From NCBI GenBank assembly GCA_005885325.1, contig VAYX01000072.1:1-9642 (forward strand): 9,642 nt of DNA. The letters are read 5' to 3'. Position 1 is the stretch's first letter. Every line of letters begins with the position of its first letter. The translations under genes and the position numbers were made by a program. This document shows, piece after piece, positions 1 through 6,814 of this stretch. The notes under the pieces are model-generated. The model was not told where the DNA came from and made no database searches. It worked only from the letters and a program-made list of their open reading frames with translations. The stretch comes from Actinomycetota bacterium. GTDB lineage: Bacteria > Actinomycetota > UBA4738 > HRBIN12.

Positions 1-1472
1 TGGCGGCCCAGTCCCTTCCCAGGCCCCCGGATGGTCTCGCGATACGCGATCTTGGCCGGAGCGGTCGTGACCTCGACGCCGAACTTGCGCTTCATCCGCT
101 CCATCATCACCTCGAGGTGGGCCTCGCCCATCCCGTAGGCCACGGTCTCGTGCGTCTCGTCCGAGCGTTCGACGCGGAACGTTGGGTCCTCCTCGCGCAG
201 TCGGGAGAGCGCGGTGGAAAGCTTGTCCTCGTCTCCCTTGGTCTTCGGGGCGATGGCGTAGGCGAGCAGCGGCTCCGGCATCTCCACCGGAGGGAGCTTC
301 ACCGGGTCATCCTTGGTGGAGAACACGTCGCCGGTCGTCGTGTGCGACAGCTTGGCCACGGCGCCGATGTCGCCGGCCGGCACCTCGGCCACGGAGTCGT
401 GTTCCTTCCCCTTGAGGGTGAACAGCTGCCCCACCCGCTCGTCGGTGCCCTTCGTCGCGTTGAACACCGCGGAGTCCGGCCGCATCGTGCCCGAGAACAC
501 GCGGAACATCGTGATGTGGCCGACATACGGGTCGGAGACCGTCTTGAACACCAGGGCGGTGAGCGGCTGCGAGGGGTCGCAGGCCCGCTGCTTCTCCTCG
601 CCGGACTTCGACACGACCGTGATCGGTCCCCGGTCCACGGGCGAGGGGAACTCGTCGACGATGAACTGGAGGATCCGGTCCACGCCGATGGGCCGGGCCG
701 CCGCGGCAACGAACACGGGCGCGATCCGGGCCTCGGCGAATCCGTTCTTCACCCCGTGGACCACCTCGTCCTCGGACAGCTCGCCCTGCTCCAGGTACTT
801 CTCGATGAGCGCGTCGTCGGACTCGGCCACCGCCTCCATGAGCTTCTCCCGGAACGGATCGGCCTTGCCGAAGATGTCGTCGGGCCACGGTCCCTCCTCG
901 GCCCGAGGTCCAGAGGGATACCGGAACGCCCGCCGCGTGAGGAGGTCCGCGATGCCCTCGAACTCGTGCTCCTCGCCGAGGGGAAGCTCGAGCGGAGCGA
1001 CCTGCGTGCCGAAGGCCCGGACGAGCTGCTCCAACGTGCGCTCGAACGAGGCACGCTCCCTGTCCAGCTTGTTGACCAGGATGGCGCGGGGGAGTCCCGC
1101 CTCCACCGCGAGCTCCCAGGCCACCTCGGTCTGGACCTCGACGCCCTCCACCGCCGACACCACGAGGAGCACCGCATCGACCGCCTGGATGGCCGACCGG
1201 AGGTCGCCGACGAAGTCCGCGTATCCGGGGGCGTCGAGGACGTTCACCTTGACGTCGTTCCACTCGACCGGGGCCATGGCGAGCGAGACGCTCAGTCCCT
1301 TCTTGACCTCTTCGGGCTCGAAGTCCGAGACGGTGTTGCCGTCCTCCACCTTGCCCATACGGGTCACGGCGCCGGAGGCGAAGAGCATCGCCTCGATCAG
1401 TGACGTCTTCCCGGCCCCGCCGTGGCCGGCGAGGAGGACGTTGCGGATGTTCGTGGGTTCGTAGGTCTTCAC
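1..1472 (-). CDS. fusA2: Elongation factor G-like GTPase, EF-G2 type (3' end cut by window)
   Basis: Translational GTPase related to ribosomal translocase EF-G. 490 residues are visible; the family is about 660-720, so the rest of domain IV and domain V lie outside. Reading in from the start: P-loop GHGGAGKTS (16-24), DAPGY (80-84), NKLD (134-137), domain II around FKTVSDPYVGHITMFRVFSG, then domain III and the start of domain IV (KFGVEVTTAP...). Canonical EF-G has DTPGH and an ERGITI-type switch I. Here the catalytic His is Tyr84 and switch I reads KKGLSVSL, which from memory is typical of EF-G2 (Thermus EF-G-2, mycobacterial FusA2), so this is probably not the main translocase. Mycobacterial EF-G2 has been reported to lack ribosome-dependent GTPase activity; whether that holds here is unknown. 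The GTG start at 1472-1470 gives VKTYEP..NIRNV, the usual EF-G2 N-terminus, with AAAGGGA (1483-1477) just upstream. It is transcribed divergently from the lipid operon. Confidence 0.93.
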   Translation of the reverse strand, partial: MKTYEPTNIRNVLLAGHGGAGKTSLIEAMLFASGAVTRMGKVEDGNTVSDFEPEEVKKGLSVSLAMAPVEWNDVKVNVLDAPGYADFVGDLRSAIQAVDAVLLVVSAVEGVEVQTEVAWELAVEAGLPRAILVNKLDRERASFERTLEQLVRAFGTQVAPLELPLGEEHEFEGIADLLTRRAFRYPSGPRAEEGPWPDDIFGKADPFREKLMEAVAESDDALIEKYLEQGELSEDEVVHGVKNGFAEARIAPVFVAAAARPIGVDRILQFIVDEFPSPVDRGPITVVSKSGEEKQRACDPSQPLTALVFKTVSDPYVGHITMFRVFSGTMRPDSAVFNATKGTDERVGQLFTLKGKEHDSVAEVPAGDIGAVAKLSHTTTGDVFSTKDDPVKLPPVEMPEPLLAYAIAPKTKGDEDKLSTALSRLREEDPTFRVERSDETHETVAYGMGEAHLEVMMERMKRKFGVEVTTAPAKIAYRETIRGPGKGLGR

Positions 1473-1518
1473 TGGGTCCCTTTCGGCGCGAACCGGCAGG
1501 TGCGGAAGGAACCCGGTG

Positions 1519-1524
1519 ATTCTA
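1519..1524 (-). promoter_or_regulatory. Putative -10 box of fusA2
   Basis: TAGAAT on the minus strand fits the actinobacterial TAnnnT consensus and lies 47 nt before the GTG start, leaving room for a short leader with the AAAGGGA ribosome binding site. The region 17-18 nt upstream is A-rich but does not resemble TTGACA. Confidence 0.45.
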
Positions 1525-1567
1525 GCGCGGGCGGGCCGGCCGCTTTTTCGGGCCGCTTCGGACGCGG

Positions 1568-1576
1568 TGATACGCT
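1568..1576 (+). promoter_or_regulatory. Extended -10 promoter of the lipid operon, probably leaderless
   Basis: TGATACGCT is a TGn extension plus TACGCT. Only 7 nt separate the box from the GTG at 1584, so the expected transcription start falls on or next to the start codon. No Shine-Dalgarno sequence precedes the GTG. No good -35 is present, but the TGn extension can compensate. Confidence 0.55.
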
Positions 1577-1583
1577 CGCCGCG

Positions 1584-2114
1584 GTGTCGGTCTCGGTGAG
1601 CGCGCAGGCGAGGGGGCGCGTGGCCTTCGCGCTGGTCGTGGTCGCGGCGGCCGGTGCGGTGGGGATCGCGACCTGGCTGGTGCTCGACGGCCGGCCGGTG
1701 GGGGCCGGGCTGGGGGCGCTGGCGGCCGGCGCCATCCTCCTGGCGGCCGATTCGATGATGCAGGGTCCCGGGGCGATGCTCGAACGAACGGTCGCCTCCT
1801 TCGTGGACCGGGCCTACGACGGAGCGATCCTTGCGGCGATCGCCTGGGCGTACCGCGCCACGGACCCATGGGTCGCGGTCGGCGCGCTCGTGGCGCTCGG
1901 GGCGAGCTTCCTCGCGGCCTACGTCAGGGCCCGCGGCGCGTCGCTCGGCTACGGCGTGGGCGAGAGCTCGATCACGCGAGGGCTCCGCTACGGGTTGATC
2001 TCGGTGGGCCTCCTCATCGATGGGCCCGGGTGGACGCTGTGGACCGTGGCATCGGTGATGGGCCTCGCGGCGCTGGTGCGGGCGAGCCAGGTGGCGAAGG
2101 AGGAGCGGGCCTGA
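1584..2114 (+). CDS. PgsA1-like CDP-alcohol phosphatidyltransferase homologue with degenerate active site
   Basis: A 176-residue integral membrane protein with about six hydrophobic segments (near 12-34, 40-56, 79-92, 95-113, 133-146, 150-166). The second half aligns well, from memory, with mycobacterial PgsA1 (phosphatidylinositol phosphate synthase): SFVDRAYDGAI, AAYVRARGASLGYG and SSITRGLRYGLI match its CDRISDGAV, SYIKARAEASG and FIERPERLIIV. It is also first in the operon before patA and pimA, exactly where pgsA1 sits. However, the family motif DxxDGxxAR(x8)GxxxDxxxD is largely gone: D56-SMM keeps one Asp, the DG and AR are absent, the third Asp is Ala71, and only Asp75 and Asp79 remain. 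It also lacks the N-terminal helix of about 25-30 residues. GTG 1584 was chosen because a -10 box sits just upstream; GTG 1596 is an alternative. Reading further back to 1422 only covers antisense fusA2. It may be a pseudoenzyme, a diverged subfamily or a decaying gene. Confidence 0.75.
   Translation: MSVSVSAQARGRVAFALVVVAAAGAVGIATWLVLDGRPVGAGLGALAAGAILLAADSMMQGPGAMLERTVASFVDRAYDGAILAAIAWAYRATDPWVAVGALVALGASFLAAYVRARGASLGYGVGESSITRGLRYGLISVGLLIDGPGWTLWTVASVMGLAALVRASQVAKEERA
2097..2105 (+). promoter_or_regulatory. Shine-Dalgarno deciding the CTG start of patA
   Basis: AAGGAGGAG lies inside the end of the pgsA-like gene. Its AGGAGG core ends 7 nt before CTG 2111, ideal spacing, while no ATG, GTG or TTG in the patA frame is at a suitable distance. 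Confidence 0.6.
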
Positions 2115-3037
2115 GCGTCGAGACCCCCAAGGAACATCTGGCCTTGTGGTCGTTCCGCCTGGTCGCCTGGCTGGCCAGGACGTTGCCGGAGCGGATCGGG
2201 CGCCGCGCGTTCGACGCCTTCGGCCGCCTGGCGTACCGCCTGCTGCCCGGAGTGCGGGCCACCGTCGCAGCGAACCAGGCCATGGTCCTGGGGCAGGATC
2301 CCGGATCCGACCTCGTGGCTTCGGCCACGAAGGAGGCGTTCTCCCTGTACGCGCGGTACTGGTTCGACACGTTTCGGGCCCGGATCCTCCCCGTCGCCGA
2401 GTTGAACGCGCGCACCGTGACCGAGGGGATCGACCACATCGACCGGGCGATCGAGGGTGGCAAGGGCTGCATCACGGTCCTGCCGCACATGGGGAACTGG
2501 GACGTTGCCGGGCGATGGTTGGCGGTCAACGACTACCGGATCGCGTCGGTGGCCGAGGAGCTCCGGCCGAGGAAGCTGTTCGAGCTGTTCCTGGAACATC
2601 GGGAGGCCCTGGGGATGAAGATCATCCCGCTGACCAAGGACGGGCACGTCGGACAACAGCTCGGTGCGCTGCTCGGCCAGAACTGGATCGTGGCCCTGGT
2701 GGCGGATCGGGACCTCACCGGCCGGGGGGTGGAGGTGGAGATGTTCGGCGCGCCCCGCAAGCTCCCGGCCGGACCGGCGCTGCTGTCGCTGTCGACTGGA
2801 GCTCCGCTGCTCGTGTGTCCGGTGTGGACGACCGACCGCGGATGGAAGATCCGGATCGGCGCCGCCCTGGAGATCGAGCGGACCGGTGACATGCGGGCGG
2901 ACGTGACCGCGCTCACGCAGAGGATGGCCGCCGAGTTCGAACGAGCCATCGCGGCGCGGCCGGTCGACTGGCACATGTTCCAGCCGGCGTGGGAGAGCCG
3001 GCTCGGCCCGGGTGGGGCAGACGGCCTGGGCCCGTGA
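2111..3037 (+). CDS. patA: Phosphatidylinositol mannoside acyltransferase (PatA-like, LPLAT family)
   Basis: Cytoplasmic, membrane-associated acyltransferase expected to move a fatty acyl chain from acyl-CoA to the mannose of PIM1 or PIM2. The protein is 308 residues from CTG 2111, against roughly 316 for M. tuberculosis PatA. The diagnostic HX4D motif is HMGNWD at 126-131, followed by VADRDLTGRGVEVEMFG (about 197-213), the conserved acceptor-pocket block, and DWHMFQPAW near the C-terminus. The start is unusual: CTG forms a CTGA overlap with the upstream stop and has a strong AAGGAGGAG 7 nt before it. The next usable codon, TTG 2144, would remove 11 residues and lacks such a site. The only in-frame GTGs upstream would need a long overlap into the previous gene. 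It ends in a GTGA overlap with pimA, so all three genes are probably translationally coupled. Family assignment is firm; the exact acceptor is inferred from pimA next door. Confidence 0.9.
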   Translation: MSVETPKEHLALWSFRLVAWLARTLPERIGRRAFDAFGRLAYRLLPGVRATVAANQAMVLGQDPGSDLVASATKEAFSLYARYWFDTFRARILPVAELNARTVTEGIDHIDRAIEGGKGCITVLPHMGNWDVAGRWLAVNDYRIASVAEELRPRKLFELFLEHREALGMKIIPLTKDGHVGQQLGALLGQNWIVALVADRDLTGRGVEVEMFGAPRKLPAGPALLSLSTGAPLLVCPVWTTDRGWKIRIGAALEIERTGDMRADVTALTQRMAAEFERAIAARPVDWHMFQPAWESRLGPGGADGLGP

Positions 3038-4128
3038 GGGTCGCGCTGGCCTGCCCCTATGCCTGGGACGCCCCGGGCGGGGTCCAGGTGCACGTCCGGG
3101 AGCTGGGGGAGCGGCTCCGGGCCCGTGGGCACGAGGTGATGGCACTGACGCCATCGCGGACCCGCCCGGCCGAGCCGTGGGTTCGAGCGGTGGGCCGGCC
3201 GGTGGAGGTGCCGTACAACCGCTCGACCGCGCCGATCGACCTTCGCCCCTGGTCGCTCCGTCCGGTCCGCCAGCTCCTGTTCGCGTTCCGGCCCGACGTC
3301 GTGCATGCACATGAGCCGTTCACCCCGAGCACCTCGATGTGGGCCACGCTGTCCTCGCCCGCTCCGGTGGTGGCGACGTTCCACTCGGGGGCGGAGCGGT
3401 CCCTGTTGTTCGACCTCGCCACCCCGGTGCTGCGACGCGTGGCCCGAAGGATCGCGGTTCGGATCGCCGTGTCGGAGCGGGCGGCGGCCTTCGCCCGCTC
3501 CCGGCTTGGGAGGGAGTTCCGTATCGTGCCGAACGGGCTGGACGTCGCGGCCTTTGCCGCGGCGGAGCCCGCCGATCTCGGCCCCGGGCGCAAGCTCCTC
3601 TTCGTGGGGCGCCTCCACCGGCGCAAGGGATTCCCCGTGGCGGTCGAGGCGTTCCGCCTCCTCGCAAACGGGCGTCCGGACATCCGGCTGATCGTCGCGG
3701 GCGAGGGAGAGGAACGGAGGGCCCTCGACCGCCTGGACCCGGCCCTCCGCGCCAGGGTGACGATGCTCGGCACCGTTTCGCACCAGCAGCTGCCTCGGTA
3801 TCACGTGGCGTGCGACCTGCTGGTCGCGCCGTCGCTCGGCGGGGAGAGCTTCGGGTACGTGCTCGTCGAGGCCATGGCCGCAGGGCTCCCCGTCGTGGCC
3901 AGCCAGATCCACGGCTACGACGAGGTCGTGCGCGACGGGCAAGAGGGCTTCCTCGTGCCGCCGGGCGACCCGCGCGCGGTAGCCGACGCGGCGACGACGG
4001 TGCTCGACGATCCCACGCTCGCCCGGACGATGGGCCAGGCGGGCCGCGCGAGGGCCGCGCGCTACGACTGGGCGGTCGTCGCCGAGGAGATCGAGGCCGC
4101 GTATCGGGAGGCCCTGGCGCTACGATAG
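3034..4128 (+). CDS. pimA: Phosphatidylinositol alpha-mannosyltransferase (PimA-like, GT4 family)
   Basis: GT-B fold glycosyltransferase expected to transfer mannose from GDP-mannose to phosphatidylinositol on the inner face of the membrane, the first step of PIM synthesis. The 364-residue protein begins VRVALACPYAWDAPGGVQ, closely matching PimA (MRIGMICPYSFDVPGGVQ, from memory). Further matches are VEVPYN (58-62), VHAHEP (90-95), ATFHS with His117, IVPNGLD (164-170), VGRLHRRKG with Arg193 and Lys198, and GGESFGYVLVEAMAAG holding the EX7E pair Glu271/Glu279. YDW near the C-terminus is also shared. Start: GTG 3034 overlaps the patA stop as GTGA and puts the beta-1 strand right at the N-terminus; a start 45 nt upstream would only read through patA. 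The relation to PimA rather than another GT4 enzyme is supported by patA and the pgsA-like gene. Confidence 0.9.
   Translation: MRVALACPYAWDAPGGVQVHVRELGERLRARGHEVMALTPSRTRPAEPWVRAVGRPVEVPYNRSTAPIDLRPWSLRPVRQLLFAFRPDVVHAHEPFTPSTSMWATLSSPAPVVATFHSGAERSLLFDLATPVLRRVARRIAVRIAVSERAAAFARSRLGREFRIVPNGLDVAAFAAAEPADLGPGRKLLFVGRLHRRKGFPVAVEAFRLLANGRPDIRLIVAGEGEERRALDRLDPALRARVTMLGTVSHQQLPRYHVACDLLVAPSLGGESFGYVLVEAMAAGLPVVASQIHGYDEVVRDGQEGFLVPPGDPRAVADAATTVLDDPTLARTMGQAGRARAARYDWAVVAEEIEAAYREALALR
4121..4126 (+). promoter_or_regulatory. Putative -10 box of lemA, overlapping the pimA stop codon
   Basis: TACGAT ends on the first base of the pimA TAG and lies 6 nt before the lemA GTG at 4133, so a transcript from it would be leaderless. 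There is no purine-rich ribosome binding site for lemA. No clear -35 was seen, so the call rests on the box and its spacing, the same as at ruvC. Confidence 0.45.
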
Positions 4129-4132
4129 GTGC

Positions 4133-4693
4133 GTGACCGCAGTCTGGATCTCGCTCGCCGTCGTCGGGCTCGTCCTCCTGTACTCCATCTACCTGTTCAA
4201 CCGGCTGGTCTCCCTGCGCAACCGGGTGGACAACGGCTGGTCGCAGATCGACGTGCAGCTCCGCAGACGGTACGACCTGATCCCCAACCTCGTGGAGACG
4301 GTGAAGGGGTACGCCGCGCACGAACGCGAGGTGTTCGAGCACGTGGCGGAGGCTCGATCCCGGGCCATCGGCGCCACGACGGTGGGTGACCAGGCGCAGG
4401 CCGAGAACCAGCTCACCGCGGGCCTCCGGCGTCTGATGGCGGTGGCCGAGAACTACCCCGAGCTCAAGGCGAGCCAGAACTTCCTGGCGCTCCAGGAGGA
4501 GCTGACGGGGACCGAGTCGAGGATCGCCTACGCCCGGCAGTTCTACAACGACCAGGTGATGTTGCTGAACACGCGGATCCAGGCCGTGCCCTCGAACGTC
4601 CTCGCGAAGGCCTTCGGGTTCACCCCTCGCGAGTTCTTCGACATCGAGGATCCGATCCGCGGCCCCGTCCAGGTGGATCTCACTCACCCCTAG
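4133..4693 (+). CDS. lemA: LemA family membrane protein
   Basis: A 186-residue protein with one N-terminal transmembrane helix (about 4-22) followed by a helical domain, the standard LemA size and layout. Family signatures: VDNGWSQIDVQLRRRYDLIPNL (32-53), VKGYAAHE (57-64), ENYPELKA (106-113), ELTGTESRIAYARQFYND (123-140) and VPSNVLAKAFGF (152-163). LemA proteins are envelope proteins of poorly known function and are commonly found next to HtpX-type proteases, as here; a role in presenting substrates to, or controlling, the neighbouring protease is an inference. GTG 4133 is 4 nt after the pimA stop and gives the expected short cytoplasmic tip before the membrane helix. It probably has its own leaderless promoter as well as read-through from pimA. 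Confidence 0.93.
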   Translation: MTAVWISLAVVGLVLLYSIYLFNRLVSLRNRVDNGWSQIDVQLRRRYDLIPNLVETVKGYAAHEREVFEHVAEARSRAIGATTVGDQAQAENQLTAGLRRLMAVAENYPELKASQNFLALQEELTGTESRIAYARQFYNDQVMLLNTRIQAVPSNVLAKAFGFTPREFFDIEDPIRGPVQVDLTHP

Positions 4694-4696
4694 CCC

Positions 4697-5605
4697 GTGT
4701 ACGAGCAGATCGCGTCGAACAAGCGGAAGTCGGTCGTCCTCGTCCTGGGAGCGATCCTGTTGCTCGGGGCGGTGGGCTACGCCATCGGGCTCATCACCCA
4801 ACAGGGTCCGGCCTGGCTGATCTTCGGGCTGGCCATCGCGGTGGCCATGTCGGCCGGCTCCTACTTCTACGGCGACCGGATCGTTCTGGCGTCCACTCGC
4901 GCGCGCGCGGTGACGCCGGAACAGGAGCCCCGGCTGCACAACATCGTGGAGGGGCTTGCCATCGCCGCGGGGATCCCGAAGCCCCGCGTGTATGTCGTGC
5001 CGGAGCAGGCTCCGAACGCGTACGCCACGGGTCGTGACCCCGAGCATTCGTCGATCGCCGTGACCCAGGGGCTGCTGGACGCGATGAACCGGGTGGAGTT
5101 GGAAGGGGTCGTGGCCCACGAGATGTCCCACATCCTCGATCGCGACATGCTGGTGGGGACCATCGTGGCCACGCTGGTCGGCGCCGTGGTTCTGATCTCC
5201 GAGTTCTTCATGCGCGCCCTGTGGTGGGGAGGGGTGGGCGGTCGGCGAGGCAACGACCGTGGGGGAGGGCCGGCTGAGGCCGTCCTCTTCGCCGTAGGGT
5301 TGGTGTTGCTGATCCTGGCGCCGATCGTCGGACAGGTCGTGCGGTTCGCCATGTCGCGGCAACGCGAGTACCTGGCGGACGCCCAGGGGGCGATGCTCAC
5401 GCGGTATCCACCGGGACTGACCGCCGCGCTCAAGAAGATCGCCGCCGCCAGCAGCATCCCCATGCGCTCGGCGAACAATGCCACCGCCCACCTGTGGCTG
5501 AACCAGCCCTCCCGGATCCAGGGCGAGCGGATGGGCCCCCTGGAGCGGCTGTTCTCGACGCACCCGCCGATCGAGGACCGGATCCGGCGCCTCGAGGAGA
5601 TGTGA
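4697..5605 (+). CDS. htpX: M48 family zinc metalloprotease, HtpX-like
   Basis: Membrane-bound zinc endopeptidase expected to degrade misfolded or damaged membrane proteins on the cytoplasmic side. 302 residues, close to HtpX length. It starts YEQIASNKRKS, the usual HtpX opening, then two hydrophobic segments (13-35, 40-57), NAYATG (107-112), the zinc motif HEMSH (141-145), two more hydrophobic segments (about 152-174 and 195-217), REYLADA with the third zinc ligand Glu224, and a C-terminal STHPPIEDRIRRL. All catalytic residues are present. A Gly/Arg-rich loop (179-191, GVGGRRGNDRGGG) between helices 3 and 4 is low complexity. GTG 4697 lies 3 nt after the lemA stop and has no clear ribosome binding site, so it is presumably translated by coupling to lemA. 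Confidence 0.94.
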   Translation: MYEQIASNKRKSVVLVLGAILLLGAVGYAIGLITQQGPAWLIFGLAIAVAMSAGSYFYGDRIVLASTRARAVTPEQEPRLHNIVEGLAIAAGIPKPRVYVVPEQAPNAYATGRDPEHSSIAVTQGLLDAMNRVELEGVVAHEMSHILDRDMLVGTIVATLVGAVVLISEFFMRALWWGGVGGRRGNDRGGGPAEAVLFAVGLVLLILAPIVGQVVRFAMSRQREYLADAQGAMLTRYPPGLTAALKKIAAASSIPMRSANNATAHLWLNQPSRIQGERMGPLERLFSTHPPIEDRIRRLEEM

Positions 5606-5733
5606 CGTTCTTGCCGCACCTCGTTGAGCGGGACCCGGGCGGCGGTTAGCATCCTCGGGTCCGGCGAACGGCCGGTGCCCTGCAGGCCCCCCGATACCCA
5701 AACGAACCCCCAATCGAACCGGATGGAGGTCCC
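5606..5733 (+). promoter_or_regulatory. Intergenic region and 5' leader of the DUF3048 gene
   Basis: These 128 bp are the longest gap in the window. TTGAGC (5624-5629) and TAGCAT (5647-5652) are separated by 17 nt, the best promoter match here beside that of ruvC. The expected start near 5659 gives a leader of about 75 nt rich in C runs and poor in G (5690-5720), so probably little structured. GGAGG (5725-5729) serves as ribosome binding site. No terminator hairpin with a T run follows htpX. Confidence 0.6.
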
Positions 5734-6783
5734 TTGAGTTTGACGCGTCGCGGAAAGGTGACGGCCGCAGCCGCCACCGTGGTGGTCCTCGCACTCGCCG
5801 CCGTGGGGTACTTCGCCATCTTCCCCAGCCGGGCCCCGGCGTTCGTCCAGGACGCCATGTCCAGGGTCGGGCTGGCCGAGCCGCCACCGCCCTCGTGCCC
5901 CCTCACCGGCCAGCCGGCCCCCCACGGGGAGGTCCCGGCCCGCCCCGCGCTCGCCATCAAGGTGGAGAACCTCCCGGACGCCCGGCCCCAGGCCGGGCTG
6001 GACCGTGCGGACGTGGTCTACGAGGAACCCGTGGAAGGCGGCATCACCCGGTTCATCGTGGTGTACCAGTGCCACGACGCCGCGAGGGTAGGGCCGGTCC
6101 GAAGCGGGCGGACCACCGATCCCAAGGTCCTGGTCCAGTTCGGCCGGCCGGTGATGGGCTACGCCGGCGGCCAGGCTCCCGTGGTTCGGGCCATCGACCG
6201 GGCCGGCCTGATCGACGAGAACTACAACATCGCGATCTCCGCGTACACGCGCGACGACACCCGGCCGGCGCCCCACAACCTGTACACGTCCACTCGGTCC
6301 CTGTGGAAGGCTGCCAAGGCGACCGAGGGCGCTCCCCATCCCGTCTTCTCCTACGATCCGGAGGTCGCGGGACCGTCTCGCAAGGCCCGCACCGTGCACC
6401 TGCCGTTCTCCTCGTACTCCGACGTGTACTGGACGTGGAGCAGAAGGGAAGGCGCCTGGCTCCGATCCCACGGGACCGTCCCGCACGTGCTCGAGGACGG
6501 CACCCAGGTCCGCGCGGCGAACGTGGTGGTCATGCAGGTCCAGGTCCGCACCGGGCCGATCGTCGACGCGGCCGGCAACCATTCGCCCGAGGTCGAGCTG
6601 ACCGGCTCGGGCAAGGCGTACGTGTTCCGGGACGGCCGGATGATCGTGGGCCGGTGGGAGCGCGCGCGCCTGAAGGACGTGACCACGTTCGTCACGAAGG
6701 CCGGCACGGAGATCGCCCTCGCGCCGGGCGTGACCTGGGTGGAGCTCCTCCCCAGCACGATCGGGGTCCAGGCGCAGCGGTAG
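5734..6783 (+). CDS. Membrane-anchored DUF3048 (YerB-like) protein
   Basis: A 349-residue protein of unknown function. Residues 1-8 are basic, 9-30 form a single hydrophobic helix, and the rest should lie outside the membrane; no lipobox cysteine follows the helix, unlike Bacillus YerB. The N-terminal DUF3048 domain is clear: CPLTG (55-59), RPALAIKVENLPDARPQAGL (70-89), ADVVYEEPVEGGITRF (92-107), VGPVRSGR (119-126) and YAGGQAPVVRAI (143-154). The second domain (about 215-345) includes WSRREGAWLRSHG and the ending GVTWVELLP. It has two cysteines in the outer domain, Cys55 and Cys113, which could pair. The start is TTG: 5734 has GGAGG 4 nt upstream, while the in-frame TTG 5740 would have a 10-nt spacing; the two differ by two residues. 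It has its own promoter and is followed by pdxS after 67 bp. Confidence 0.88.
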   Translation: MSLTRRGKVTAAAATVVVLALAAVGYFAIFPSRAPAFVQDAMSRVGLAEPPPPSCPLTGQPAPHGEVPARPALAIKVENLPDARPQAGLDRADVVYEEPVEGGITRFIVVYQCHDAARVGPVRSGRTTDPKVLVQFGRPVMGYAGGQAPVVRAIDRAGLIDENYNIAISAYTRDDTRPAPHNLYTSTRSLWKAAKATEGAPHPVFSYDPEVAGPSRKARTVHLPFSSYSDVYWTWSRREGAWLRSHGTVPHVLEDGTQVRAANVVVMQVQVRTGPIVDAAGNHSPEVELTGSGKAYVFRDGRMIVGRWERARLKDVTTFVTKAGTEIALAPGVTWVELLPSTIGVQAQR

Positions 6784-6814
6784 CTCACGCCTCTGGCGGC
6801 CCCGGGTCCGGCGG

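Larger units (their letters stand above)
1473..1583. promoter_or_regulatory. Divergent intergenic region between fusA2 and the pgsA-like gene
   Basis: This 111-bp region separates two divergent genes and must carry both promoters. For fusA2 there is AAAGGGA (1483-1477, minus strand) as ribosome binding site and TAGAAT (1524-1519, minus strand) as a -10 box, implying a leader of roughly 40 nt. For the pgsA-like gene there is an extended -10 at 1568-1576. A GGCCGGCC block (1534-1541) and a T5 run (1544-1548) lie between them. No clear -35 box was found for either direction. Confidence 0.6.

Noticed and set aside
117..1403. Plus-strand open frame of 428 codons opposite fusA2
   Set aside because: The minus strand encodes intact EF-G2 domains; the plus-strand product is a mirror of that codon use.
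1422..1583. Longer N-terminus of the PgsA1-like protein
   Set aside because: The added 54 residues are antisense to the fusA2 start and its promoter, do not resemble the PgsA1 N-terminus, and would begin upstream of the predicted promoter.
1740..1812. A frameshift as the cause of the missing catalytic motif
   Set aside because: I read the other two frames: one stops at once and the other gives FDDAGSRGDARTNG, which does not restore DxxDGxxAR with correct spacing. A sequencing error is not excluded but is not supported.
3300..3309. GTGCATGCAC palindrome in pimA
   Set aside because: Ten bases is short enough to arise by chance, and it encodes the conserved VHAH segment.
4898..4908. Alternating CG run as a possible Z-DNA element
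   Set aside because: About ten bases of CGCGCG are expected often at this GC content and fall within an Arg-Ala coding stretch of htpX.
5606..5660. Intrinsic terminator after htpX
   Set aside because: No stem with a T run was found; the segment is better explained as the promoter of the next gene.
3320..5887. Very long minus-strand open frame (855 codons) opposite pimA, lemA and htpX
   Set aside because: It is antisense to three genes with clear families. Its product is Arg/Gly/His/Pro-rich with no domain, as expected opposite GC-rich codons.
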